The translations under genes were made by a program, and so were the position numbers. From positions 1 through 12,805 of the forward strand of contig CAMJHJ010000049.1 of assembly GCA_946405485.1 (NCBI GenBank): DNA of 12,805 nt. Direction: 5' to 3'. This DNA is from an uncultured Bacteroidales bacterium (GTDB taxonomy: Bacteria; Bacteroidota; Bacteroidia; Bacteroidales; UBA932). Below, piece by piece: positions 6,029 to 12,805 of this stretch. A model generated the notes under the pieces. It was not told the origin of the DNA, made no database searches, and worked only from the letters and a program-made list of their open reading frames with translations. Position 1 is the stretch's first letter. Each line of letters begins with the position of its first letter.

Positions 6029-7633
6029 ATGAGATGGTTTTACACACGGATGACCATAGGGTTGTCCATCGGAATCTTGACTATGGCGCTCACGGCCTGC
6101 ACCGGCCGGAAGGCGGCGACGGAGACCTTGCATGCGGCGGAGGCGGACGAGCGGGAATTCGGCTTCCTGCCGGACACCGACGAGGCTGGGCTGGAGGCTG
6201 CGGCGCAGTATTTCGAGGCCCGCGGGCCCGTGGAGCGGAGGATGGAGGCCTGGGATTACCTGGGTCGCGTCCAGGAAGGGAATGACGCCCTGCACCGGGC
6301 GGTGATCTCCTACGGAAAGGCGCTCGATGCCGCACGGGAGGCAGGGGACCCTGCCGCCCAGGGGCGTATCGGCCGTCGCCTGGCCCATGTCTATAACGCT
6401 TCCCGCGAATATGTCCCGGCTGCGCGCGAATTCTATTCTGCCTGGCTGGCGTACCGGCGTGCGGTGGAAAAGGCCGACCCGGAAGCGGAAGAATCGGCCG
6501 CCCTTCGTCACGACGAGCTCTCCACCCTGCTGGAATACGGCCAGGCCTGGTACAACCTCGACAACCTCGAGCAGGCCGAGAAGGTCTATAAAGCCGCCCT
6601 CTCCGAGGCGCATGCTGCCGGAGACACGCTGGTCGAGGCCGGGACGCTGCGCAGCTATGCCGCGCTCGCACTCCAGAAAGATACCCCTGACCCGGCTGCG
6701 GCCGTAGAAATGCTTTCGCGCGTGGCCGATGACCTGCATTATCCGCTTCAAAGTGCGGATCAGGGCGTGCTGGCGGGTGCGTATTCCCTGTTGGGGAAGT
6801 CCGCCGAGGCCCGAGCCCGCCTTCGCAGGGCCTTCGCCCAGTCGGAAACCCGCCCCGAACGCAGTCAGGCCTGGTTCCGCGCGTATCAGGTATCGTCCCA
6901 GGAGGGTAAGAGCGCCGATGCGCTAAAGGCGCTGGAGAAGGTTGTCGAATACGGCAACGATGCCGACCTTTCAGCCATGCGCTCCGCCGTCTCCCTGGCG
7001 CGGGAGGATTATCTGGATGCGCAGAACACCCTCGCCTCCGAACGCTTGCGGGCGTCCCGCTGGGGTTCCGCCGCCCTGATCCTGCTGCTGATCGCCGTGG
7101 CCAGCACGGCACTCTGGTATCTGCGGGCGCGTCGGGAGGAGATCCGACGCTTACACTCGGAGGCGGAGGAGTATATCGCCACCGCGGAGGAACTCCGCTC
7201 GCGTCTTTCTGATTCGGCCCGGGTTCTGAAAGGCACGGTGGCCGGAAAGAATGAAATCCTGGAGCGTCTCTGCGAGCAATACTATATTTACGGTGAGTCC
7301 TCTGACAAGTTGCCCTCGCGCCTGCTCAAGGAGGTGAAGACGGCCATTGCTGACCTGCGGGATGACCCCAAGACGATGGAGCGTTTCGAACGTGCGGTCA
7401 ACACCGCGCACGATGGGGCCGTTGACAAGTTGCGCGCCCAGCTGCCGCGCTGCAAGGAGGAGGATGTCCGGATCTTCGTGCTGGCTGCCTCCGGCCTGAG
7501 CCGGACGGCGATGGCGACGATCCTGGAGAAGGAGAAAGGCGTCGTGAACAACCGCCTCTGGCGGCTCAAGGGCCGTATCGCGGATGCGGATCTGCCGGAC
7601 AAGGAACTGCTTCTGACGTGCTTGGAAGGATGA
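6029..7633 (+). CDS. TPR / transmembrane / HTH regulatory lipoprotein-like protein
   Basis: The product is 534 aa from ATG 6029. That start supplies the basic n-region MRWFYTR before a hydrophobic core and lipobox LTAC (Cys24). ATG 6050 is an alternative that lacks basic residues, and the frame also stays open to 5963. Residues about 50-340 are alpha-helical TPR-like repeats (EAWDYLGRVQEG, GQAWYNLDNLEQAEKVYKAAL, AYSLLGKSAEARARL). A transmembrane helix follows at about 346-364 (SAALILLLIAVASTALWYL), then a basic stop and a coiled coil (366-400). The cytoplasmic C terminus ends in a LuxR-like helix-turn-helix, about 477-517 (EEDVRIFVLAASGLSR and NNRLWRLKGRI). This fits the Bacteroidota design in which a periplasmic TPR sensor controls a tethered DNA-binding domain; ligand and targets are unknown. 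The beta-helix lipoprotein starts 13 bp downstream and is the obvious candidate partner or target. Confidence 0.8.
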   Translation: MRWFYTRMTIGLSIGILTMALTACTGRKAATETLHAAEADEREFGFLPDTDEAGLEAAAQYFEARGPVERRMEAWDYLGRVQEGNDALHRAVISYGKALDAAREAGDPAAQGRIGRRLAHVYNASREYVPAAREFYSAWLAYRRAVEKADPEAEESAALRHDELSTLLEYGQAWYNLDNLEQAEKVYKAALSEAHAAGDTLVEAGTLRSYAALALQKDTPDPAAAVEMLSRVADDLHYPLQSADQGVLAGAYSLLGKSAEARARLRRAFAQSETRPERSQAWFRAYQVSSQEGKSADALKALEKVVEYGNDADLSAMRSAVSLAREDYLDAQNTLASERLRASRWGSAALILLLIAVASTALWYLRARREEIRRLHSEAEEYIATAEELRSRLSDSARVLKGTVAGKNEILERLCEQYYIYGESSDKLPSRLLKEVKTAIADLRDDPKTMERFERAVNTAHDGAVDKLRAQLPRCKEEDVRIFVLAASGLSRTAMATILEKEKGVVNNRLWRLKGRIADADLPDKELLLTCLEG

Positions 7634-7646
7634 TTTTACATGCATT

Positions 7647-8999
7647 ATGAAATATAGACTGATTCCTTTGGCGCTTGCTGCGCTGCTGGCCCTGGGCGCC
7701 TGCCAGAACGTGAAATATGCCGACCGTTACGGCTTCCTGCCGGGCAATGACGCCTTGGCCAACTCCGAGGCCTTCCAGCGCTGTCTGGACGGCGGCGGGC
7801 GCATCGTCGTTCGCAAGCCGGGGGAGTATGCGGTCTGCCGGACCCTGCTGCTCGACGGCGGGACGGATATGTCTTTTAAAGACGGTGTAGTGCTTTGCAA
7901 GGCCCTTGGGCCGGACAGTGTAGGCGCCTGTTTCGTCTTTCTCAACCGGGGTGCGCTGACGCGCGAATACGACGAAGATATCCATATCCAGGGTTTGCAC
8001 ATCCGCTGCAACGGTCTGGACCGCGGGCAGGACATCCCCGCGATCGTGGGCATGAATTGCCATGTCGGGTTCTTCTATGTCAAGCATCTTCGGATTGATG
8101 ACTTCACGATGCTCGACCTGCCGTCGCACGACTTCGCCATCCAGATCTGCACCTTCGAGGACGCCGTGGTGGAGAATGTACACATCGAGGGGATGAAGGA
8201 TGCCGTGCATTTCGGGCCCGGGAAGGGATTTGCCGTGCGGCACGGGGTCTTCAAGACCTACGACGACCCGATTGCGCTCAACGCCCACGATTATACGACC
8301 AGCAATCCCGAACTGGGCTGGATCGAGGACGGCGTGATCGAGGATTGCGTCGACCTGGATGATCCGGAGCACGGAACGACCGGCTTTTTCGCCCGCATCC
8401 TGGCGGGCGGCTGGCGTGACTGGGAGGAGGGGATGGACATCCAGTCTTCGGGCGACGCCGTCGTTTCGGAGGGGAGGATCTACCGGTCCAACGGGCCGAA
8501 GGTGAAGGTCAACTATACTTCCACGGTGCGTCCGACGCATCTTTCGGGGACCGTAGTCTATCCGGACGGGATCACTTGGACGATGTCCCAGGACCGGAAC
8601 ATCTGCCACAGTTGCGGCGTACGCAATGTCGTCTTCCGGGACATCCGGCTGGCGAAAAAGCGCCCGGTGGCCCTGTGCCTGCATTTCGACCACGACCAGT
8701 ATTCGCGGAGCTACTACCCGTATGCGGAAATTCCGGTGCAGAGCAACATTGTCTTCGAGCGGGTGTCGGTGGAGAATGAGATTCCCTGCCTGATCCAGAG
8801 CCGCACGCCCGTGGACAGTGTCATCGTGCGGGATTCAAAGATCGGCAGCAGTCAGATCCGGATGCTGAACGCCATCGACGCGCCGGGAATGCAGTATGAT
8901 ACGACCCTTGTGCGCCTGGAGAGGGTGGTGGCGGACGATCCTGCGACAGCTGTTTATGCGGCGCAGGGTCGGCCGGTGAAAACAATCGCAATTGATTAG
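7647..8999 (+). CDS. Right-handed parallel beta-helix lipoprotein (GH28-like/pectin-lyase fold)
   Basis: The product is 450 aa. The N terminus is a lipoprotein signal, MKYRLIPLALAALLALGAC, with the lipidated Cys at 19. From about 40 to 440 the protein shows the regular short beta-strand turns of a pectin-lyase-like solenoid, for example IHIQGLHIRCNG, VVENVHIEGMKDAVHFG, NVVFRDIRL and IVFERVSVENE. The segment TYDDPIALNAHDY (about 204-216) has the paired Asp seen in GH28-related enzymes, where such residues are catalytic, so a polysaccharide hydrolase is likely. The canonical GH28 GHG and RIK motifs are not obvious, so the reaction is unassigned. It follows the TPR-HTH gene by 13 bp and probably shares its transcript. 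The stop codon lies within a hairpin (8984-9018). Confidence 0.75.
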   Translation: MKYRLIPLALAALLALGACQNVKYADRYGFLPGNDALANSEAFQRCLDGGGRIVVRKPGEYAVCRTLLLDGGTDMSFKDGVVLCKALGPDSVGACFVFLNRGALTREYDEDIHIQGLHIRCNGLDRGQDIPAIVGMNCHVGFFYVKHLRIDDFTMLDLPSHDFAIQICTFEDAVVENVHIEGMKDAVHFGPGKGFAVRHGVFKTYDDPIALNAHDYTTSNPELGWIEDGVIEDCVDLDDPEHGTTGFFARILAGGWRDWEEGMDIQSSGDAVVSEGRIYRSNGPKVKVNYTSTVRPTHLSGTVVYPDGITWTMSQDRNICHSCGVRNVVFRDIRLAKKRPVALCLHFDHDQYSRSYYPYAEIPVQSNIVFERVSVENEIPCLIQSRTPVDSVIVRDSKIGSSQIRMLNAIDAPGMQYDTTLVRLERVVADDPATAVYAAQGRPVKTIAID

Positions 9000-9018
9000 T
9001 AATCAACCAGTTGCGATT
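8984..9018 (+). terminator. Bulged stem-loop at the end of the beta-helix gene
   Basis: The outer arm AATCGCAA (8984-8991) pairs with TTGCGATT (9011-9018). The inner TTGATT (8992-8997) pairs with AATCAA (9001-9006). The loop is AGT and there is a 4-nt one-sided bulge, CCAG (9007-9010). Fourteen pairs bracket the TAG stop (8997-8999). No strong U-run follows. It likely marks the 3' end of the TPR/beta-helix transcript, because tonB has its own promoter further on. Confidence 0.5.
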
Positions 9019-9109
9019 TGCGAGATTTCAGGCGGACTTCCGGGTGTCCCAACATGTTGATTTTCAATAAGATACAAATTCGTCGCGAGATTTAATAAAG
9101 GCTTGGAAA

Positions 9110-9142
9110 TTTGGAGACCGGCCATCGGGGGGCGTACCTTTG
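9110..9142 (+). promoter_or_regulatory. Bacteroidota-type promoter of tonB
   Basis: TTTG at 9110-9113 and TACCTTTG at 9135-9142 are 21 bp apart, matching the known -33 TTTG / -7 TAnnTTTG pattern of the Bacteroidota primary sigma factor. Transcription should begin near 9146-9149, about 18 nt before ATG 9166. This argues against a start at 9103, because the promoter would lie inside that frame. Confidence 0.75.
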
Positions 9143-9165
9143 CAGAAACCAAAACAAACTGCATT

Positions 9166-9846
9166 ATGGAAACGAAGAAATCCCCCAAAGCCTCGCTGGA
9201 GAACAAGCGCGTTCTCTTTGCGGAAGTCGGAATGATTCTCGCCCTGCTCGCCGTGCTGGGCGCCTTCTCTTATTCAACCCGGGAACACAGCGTAGCGTCT
9301 CTCACTCCGGATTTACAGGTGGATGATGTGGTCGAAATCGTCCCGATCACCATGGAAACACCCCCGCCTCCGCCGTCCGTCTCGCTGCCGGTCCTTTCCG
9401 ACCAGATCGAGATCGTTGAGGACGAGATCCAGGTGGAGGACTTCTTCTCGATCGAGGATACGAAGGTCGAGTTTGAAATCCGGGATTACATAGAAGAGGT
9501 CAAAGAAGAGGAGATCGTGGAAGAAACCATCGATTTCGTCCGGGTAGAGGAAAAGCCGCGTTTCAACAACGGCGACGCCAACACCTTCAGCCGCTGGGTT
9601 GCCGAACACCTGGTCTATCCCGAGATAGCCAAGGAAAACGGGGTCCAGGGCCGCGTGATCCTGCAATTCACGATTCTCCGGGACGGTACGCTTGGCAACG
9701 TGAAACTGCTGCGTGGCGTGGACGGGGCGCTGGACAAGGAAGCCATGCGGGTCGTCTCACAGTCTCCCAAATGGGAACCCGGCCGCCAGCGCGACCGCGC
9801 CGTCAACGTCACCTACACCTTCCCTGTCATCTTCCAGCTGCGCTGA
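9166..9846 (+). CDS. tonB: TonB-family energy transducer
   Basis: The product is 226 aa from ATG 9166 (METKKSPKASLENKR), chosen because the promoter at 9110-9142 directly precedes it. The short cytosolic N terminus is followed by one membrane helix at about 16-37 (VLFAEVGMILALLAVLGAF), a proline run (PPPPPS, about 64-69) and a long, very acidic periplasmic linker (EDEIQVEDFF, EEVKEEEIVEE). The C-terminal TonB domain (about 145-226) has VYPEIAKENGVQGRVILQF, DGTLGNVKLLRGV and ALDKEAMRVV. It should couple inner-membrane proton motive force to TonB-dependent outer-membrane transporters. No exbB, exbD or susC-like gene is adjacent, so it is a stand-alone paralogue, as is common in this phylum. It converges with the phosphoesterase gene, leaving 17 bp. 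Confidence 0.93.
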   Translation: METKKSPKASLENKRVLFAEVGMILALLAVLGAFSYSTREHSVASLTPDLQVDDVVEIVPITMETPPPPPSVSLPVLSDQIEIVEDEIQVEDFFSIEDTKVEFEIRDYIEEVKEEEIVEETIDFVRVEEKPRFNNGDANTFSRWVAEHLVYPEIAKENGVQGRVILQFTILRDGTLGNVKLLRGVDGALDKEAMRVVSQSPKWEPGRQRDRAVNVTYTFPVIFQLR

Positions 9847-9863
9847 CTGCACTGGCAAAGGGC

Positions 9864-10817
9864 TCAGCGGTATACGAAATGGCAGAGTGCGTCGCGGTGC
9901 TCTTCTTCGATATGGGTCCAATCCACGGGTTTGGGTTCTCCTTCCTCCAACGGCTTGGGGAAGAAGAACTCATACTGGTGGAGTCGGGCGGTTGCCTCCT
10001 TCTCCCCCAGATCCATCAGGACATAGCCGATGTCGCCCCAGTGGCCGGTCGACGGTATGCACAGGGTGCGCAGTACGGTCCGGTCCCGATAGTTCTGATG
10101 GACCCAACCGGGACGCCAGACATGGTTGTGGCCGTAGATGTATCCGCAACAAGTCGGACTCTCCATCAAGATTTTCTTGATCCCGATTTCTTCCAGCGGA
10201 TGATGTGACATCACAAAAACGGGTTTCTGATAAGCGGCGAGACGCTCCTTCAGCCACTCCACCTGAGCCTCGTTCAAAGCGCCCGGCGTGATCCACGTGT
10301 CTGGGTCGGGACTGGCTTGGAGTGTATCCAGGGCGATGAAATCGGCATGAGGAGTCTCAACGATGAAGACGTGTCGGTCCGCCATCTGAGACCGGGCGGC
10401 ATAGCTCGGGAAGGCTTCCGCGAAATGATCCCGGCGGTCGTGATTACCCATCGCCATCGTCAACTGGATTCCGGCGGCCTCCAGGGGAGCGATGATCTCT
10501 TTGAGCCGGGCGTATTCTTCTTTTCTGCCGGTCAGATAGGCCAGGTCTCCCAGGGCGATTACGTTGCGGGGAAGCGGATCGAGCGTGAGGATGTCGGCGA
10601 TGGTCCGTTCCAGCCGTGCCGGCTGGTAACCCGGCGGATTGACGTGGAGATCGGAAATGAAACAGACCAGGTTGTCATCGAAACGCGGGGCCCCGCCACG
10701 GCGTCTTTTGCGGCCTTTTGCGGCCCTGTCGGCCAGGAGGGCGGCTCCGTGCGCATCAAGGAAACAACCTTCCAGGCCCAGGAGGGCCAGGCTGGAGAGG
10801 AAAGTTCTTCTATCCAT
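9864..10817 (-). CDS. Exported metallophosphoesterase (calcineurin-like)
   Basis: The product is 317 aa with all five metal-site blocks of the calcineurin-like superfamily in order: SDLH (D56, H58), GDLAY (D91), GNHDRR (N125, H126), SHHP (H205) and GHNH (H230, H232). A two-metal phosphomono- or diesterase is therefore expected, with unknown substrate. The N terminus MDRRTFLSSLALLGLEGC has a twin-arginine-like RRTFL start and a possible lipobox LEGC (Cys18). Export by Tat or as a lipoprotein is likely. A basic stretch, KGRKRRRGG (about 35-42), precedes the catalytic domain. The gene starts 11 bp after the stop of the LytTR regulator gene on the same strand, which indicates one operon with the regulator first. 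It converges on tonB. Confidence 0.88.
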   Translation of the reverse strand: MDRRTFLSSLALLGLEGCFLDAHGAALLADRAAKGRKRRRGGAPRFDDNLVCFISDLHVNPPGYQPARLERTIADILTLDPLPRNVIALGDLAYLTGRKEEYARLKEIIAPLEAAGIQLTMAMGNHDRRDHFAEAFPSYAARSQMADRHVFIVETPHADFIALDTLQASPDPDTWITPGALNEAQVEWLKERLAAYQKPVFVMSHHPLEEIGIKKILMESPTCCGYIYGHNHVWRPGWVHQNYRDRTVLRTLCIPSTGHWGDIGYVLMDLGEKEATARLHQYEFFFPKPLEEGEPKPVDWTHIEEEHRDALCHFVYR

Positions 10818-10828
10818 AGTATTGTGTT

Positions 10829-11641
10829 TTATAGCAATGCGGCGATGGTGTCGTAGTACTGTTTGCTGACCGGGATGGAGGGGAGATCCGGGACGTCCAG
10901 GTCAGCGAAAATGAAGCCTTCCTTGTCCTTCCACAGGACCTTCACATGGGCGGGATTGATGAAGTAGGAACGCTGGCAGCGCACCAGGACCTGGGCCGGC
11001 GCCGACTCCGCCAGACTCTTCATCGATCCGCGAAGCGTGTATTCCCTGACGCGGTCTGCGCTCAGGTAGTGGATCTTCAAGTAATTAAACTCCGACTTGA
11101 CATAAAGGACCGACGAGGGTGCGATGGTGAGCTTCAGGCGCTTGTGTTCATCATAAAAGCGCACGAGGTTTTTCTCCGGCAGCAGGTCTTTGTTGCGCAG
11201 GTCTTCGTTGCGGTTGCTGATGATCTGCTGCATCACCAGGAACACATAAGGGAAGACCAGCGACATGGAGGTAAAGACGAAACAACTTGCCAGGATTCCG
11301 AAATAATTGTTCCCTTCATGCCGGAACAGGCTGGTATACAGCGCCATAAATGCAGATGCGACAAGCACCTCCCCAAAGCACCACAAGGTGTATTGCCACC
11401 AGTGAAGTGTGAATTCCTTATCCAGGAAATAGAAGATCGTGCGGCTGAGAATGAGCCATACCAGCAGGATGCAGGAAAGCATCACGATGTGCACGCCCGG
11501 GGTAAAACCGCCGAATGAATAATACTCCTGGATATGGAAAGGATCATAGAGCATGCAGAATGCAAAAAAGAAGAAAGGCAGCACGATCATGTAGATGACC
11601 TGCGCCGAAAAACTCTTTGAAAGTCGCAAAACCGATCCCAT
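10829..11641 (-). CDS. Membrane-bound LytTR-domain transcriptional regulator
   Basis: The product is 270 aa from ATG 11641 (MGSVLRLSKSF). The frame is open to an ATG at 11728, but the best minus-strand promoter box (11703-11710) lies inside that extension, so the shorter form is preferred. Four hydrophobic segments, at about 13-32, 48-69, 83-103 and 113-137, form an uncharacterised membrane sensor part. The C-terminal about 105 residues are a LytTR DNA-binding domain: YVKSEFNYLKIHY (about 187-199), the conserved RCQRSYFINPAHV (about 228-240) and the terminal PSIPVSKQYYDTI. Known LytTR proteins bind short direct repeats upstream of targets. This one has no receiver domain, so it is a one-component membrane regulator. 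The phosphoesterase gene is 11 bp downstream and probably co-expressed. The leader contains nested inverted repeats that could be its own operator. Confidence 0.88.
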   Translation of the reverse strand: MGSVLRLSKSFSAQVIYMIVLPFFFFAFCMLYDPFHIQEYYSFGGFTPGVHIVMLSCILLVWLILSRTIFYFLDKEFTLHWWQYTLWCFGEVLVASAFMALYTSLFRHEGNNYFGILASCFVFTSMSLVFPYVFLVMQQIISNRNEDLRNKDLLPEKNLVRFYDEHKRLKLTIAPSSVLYVKSEFNYLKIHYLSADRVREYTLRGSMKSLAESAPAQVLVRCQRSYFINPAHVKVLWKDKEGFIFADLDVPDLPSIPVSKQYYDTIAALL

Positions 11642-11669
11642 AATTGCCAATTTTAGTCCCCGAAAACGG

Positions 11670-11717
11670 TGGGACAAAATCCGAAACGCCCGGATTTCAT
11701 CCCAAAAATAATGGGAT
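11670..11717. repeat. Nested inverted repeats in the LytTR leader/promoter
   Basis: AAATCCG (11677-11683) and CGGATTT (11691-11697) are perfect inverted arms around a 7-nt spacer. The symmetry extends outward through a 2-nt mismatch to TGGGA (11670-11674) and TCCCA (11700-11704). The same TCCCA is also the left arm of a second inverted repeat, ATCCCA (11699-11704) with TGGGAT (11712-11717), which brackets the candidate -7 box. The arms could form mutually exclusive structures or be two overlapping operator sites. Confidence 0.6.
11703..11710 (-). promoter_or_regulatory. Candidate -7 box of the LytTR-phosphoesterase operon
   Basis: On the minus strand this reads TATTTTTG, matching TAnnTTTG. 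Transcription would start near 11697-11700, giving a leader of about 57 nt to ATG 11641. The -33 element is poor (CTTG at about 11731-11734, 20 bp away), which would suit an activated promoter. Confidence 0.45.
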
Positions 11718-11770
11718 TTTCCCGCCAAAACAAGATTTTGCGTCTTTTTTATCCCTAAATCTCCGCTTTC

Positions 11771-11802
11771 TTTTCCGACCTGTCCGGCATGCGATACTTT
11801 TG
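11771..11802 (+). promoter_or_regulatory. Promoter candidate of the acyl-CoA synthetase gene
   Basis: TACTTTTG at 11795-11802 matches the TAnnTTTG -7 consensus, with a weak T-rich -33 region near 11771-11774. Transcription would start near 11807, about 20 nt before ATG 11827, the same geometry as at tonB. Confidence 0.6.
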
Positions 11803-11826
11803 CACTGCATCAAAACAGGAAAAGCT

Positions 11827-12805
11827 ATGAGACATTTTCTTTCTTATTTCGAAGAGGTGACGCTTGCCAAGTGGGAGCGTCCCGCACTCAGCGATTACAA
11901 AGGAAGCGACTATAGCTACGCGCAAGTCGCCACCGAATTGAAGAAGCTCCATCTTGCATTTCAGAGCCTGGGCCTGAAGCCCGGGGACAAAATAGCCTTC
12001 TGCGGCCAGAATTCCGCCCGATGGGCGATGGCTTTCTTGGCTACTGCTACTTATCACGCCGTTACGGTCCCTATCCTTTACGACTTCACTCCCGACGCTG
12101 TCCAGCGTCTCACCGATCATTCGGAAAGTGTGGTTCTCTTCACTGACGAGCGGGTATTCTCCCACCTCAACCCTCTCGAATCGACGCATCTGAAAGCCGT
12201 CGTCAGCCTGAGGAACTACACCTGTCTCTGGGCCCGTGAACCCCGATTCGCCCAGGCCTTTACGGAGGCCGGGGCGGAATTCTGCCGCTTTTTCCCCGAT
12301 GGGCTGAAACGGTCTGACATCCATTATGAAGGCTCGATGGACGATTTGGCCATCATCAACTACACCTCCGGCACCATCGGCAACCCGAAAGGCGTGATGC
12401 TGAACGGCCGGAGCCTCAGCGCCAATGTCAATTACGCCCTGGAAAACATCCGGGTCACCGACAAAGACACTTCGCTATCCATGCTGCCGATGGCCCACAT
12501 GTTCGGCCTGACCTTCGAGTTCCTGTATCCCTTGTGCGGCGGCAGCCACGTCTGGTTCCTGGGCAAGACGCCCAGCCCTTCTACGCTGATGGCTGCTTTC
12601 GCGGATATCAAGCCGTATATCCTGATCACCGTTCCCCTGGTGATGGAAAAGATTGTCAAAGGCAAGATCCTGCCTGTATTGGACAAGCCGGTCATGCGGG
12701 TACTGACCCGCATTCCGGGCATCAGTCATCTCTTGTACCGCGTGATGCGCGGCAAGCTGATGGCGGCTTTCGGCGGGAACGTCCGCGAGATCCCGATGGG
12801 CGGCG
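11827..12805 (+). CDS. AMP-forming long-chain acyl-CoA synthetase-like protein (3'-truncated by window edge)
   Basis: The frame is open from ATG 11827 (MRHFLSYFEEV) to the window end, showing the first about 326 residues of a protein expected to be about 550-600 aa. It belongs to the ANL superfamily, which activates a carboxylic acid with ATP to an acyl-adenylate and then a thioester with CoA. The phosphate-binding loop is at about 179-189 (YTSGTIGNPKG), followed by the MLPMAHMFGL region (about 219-228) and a visible stretch up to EIPMGG that leads to the adenine-binding motif beyond the window. The loop has Ile where most members have Thr or Ser (SGTTG), which is unusual but not necessarily inactivating. 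Similarity is greatest to long-chain fatty acid CoA ligases, but substrate is not determinable. It is divergent from the LytTR operon with an intergenic space of 185 bp that holds both promoters. Confidence 0.88.
   Translation, partial: MRHFLSYFEEVTLAKWERPALSDYKGSDYSYAQVATELKKLHLAFQSLGLKPGDKIAFCGQNSARWAMAFLATATYHAVTVPILYDFTPDAVQRLTDHSESVVLFTDERVFSHLNPLESTHLKAVVSLRNYTCLWAREPRFAQAFTEAGAEFCRFFPDGLKRSDIHYEGSMDDLAIINYTSGTIGNPKGVMLNGRSLSANVNYALENIRVTDKDTSLSMLPMAHMFGLTFEFLYPLCGGSHVWFLGKTPSPSTLMAAFADIKPYILITVPLVMEKIVKGKILPVLDKPVMRVLTRIPGISHLLYRVMRGKLMAAFGGNVREIPMGG

Noticed and set aside
6090..7112. 340-residue minus-strand frame opposite the TPR gene
   Set aside because: Very Pro/Arg-rich translation typical of an antisense shadow; the plus strand has TPR, membrane and HTH segments.
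7566..8693. 375-residue minus-strand open frame opposite the beta-helix gene
   Set aside because: It is a shadow of the GC-rich beta-helix coding sequence and has no recognisable motifs or sensible start context.
9050..9059. CAACATGTTG palindrome upstream of tonB
   Set aside because: A single 10-bp palindrome about 60 bp upstream of the -33 element, with no second copy. Too short to call an operator.
9841..9869. CGCTGA / TCAGCG inverted pair between convergent tonB and phosphoesterase genes
   Set aside because: Both genes simply end in an Arg codon (CGC) followed by TGA, which creates the symmetry. The stem is only 6 bp with a 17-nt spacer and no U-tract, so I did not call a terminator.
1..12805. 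CRISPR arrays, tRNA/rRNA genes, insertion sequences
   Set aside because: I saw no regularly spaced repeats, cloverleaf-like or rRNA-like stretches, transposase motifs or paired terminal repeats.

Overview
The window looks like a chromosomal stretch from a fairly GC-rich member of the Bacteroidales (gut or rumen type). Several lines of evidence agree. There are Bacteroidota-type -7 promoter boxes (TAnnTTTG) at sensible distances from starts, and Shine-Dalgarno sites are largely absent. The gene families are also typical: GH130 and GH127-like enzymes with export signals, a long-linker TonB, a membrane LytTR protein, a TPR-membrane-HTH protein, and the N-terminal domain of a Bacteroidales RHS-like surface protein. 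I cannot assign genus or species.

Layout. Bases 3-944 are the 3' two thirds of gnd (6-phosphogluconate dehydrogenase), followed 12 bp later by a GH130 lipoprotein (957-2093) whose stop codon lies in a strong hairpin. A small cysteine-containing peptide gene (about 2159-2332) comes next, then a convergent GH127-type enzyme with an intact Glu/Cys metal site (2366-4420/4429, minus strand). An intergenic region of about 240 bp (4430-4670) carries a dyad and candidate promoters. From 4671 to 5851 there is a broken, probably chimeric locus: a signal peptide plus RHS-like N-terminal domain runs into another frame, where an unrelated lower-GC C-terminal fragment begins. After a repeat-containing leader there is a TPR/transmembrane/HTH lipoprotein-like regulator (about 6029-7633) and, 13 bp on, a right-handed beta-helix lipoprotein (7647-8999) that ends in a hairpin. 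A monocistronic tonB (9166-9846) has a textbook promoter. Facing it is a two-gene minus-strand operon: membrane LytTR regulator (start most likely 11641), then an exported metallophosphoesterase (9864-10817). The LytTR leader holds nested inverted repeats over its presumed promoter. Divergent from it, an AMP-forming acyl-CoA synthetase begins at 11827 and runs off the end.

How the parts fit. The exported GH130, GH127-like and beta-helix proteins point to glycan breakdown in the periplasm or at the cell surface. No SusC/SusD pair is visible, so this is not a complete polysaccharide utilisation locus. TonB would energise outer-membrane transporters encoded elsewhere. Two local signalling units stand out: TPR-HTH with beta-helix protein, and LytTR with phosphoesterase. 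I do not see a clearly new multi-gene system. The best leads are the RHS chimera, the small peptide and the LytTR leader architecture.
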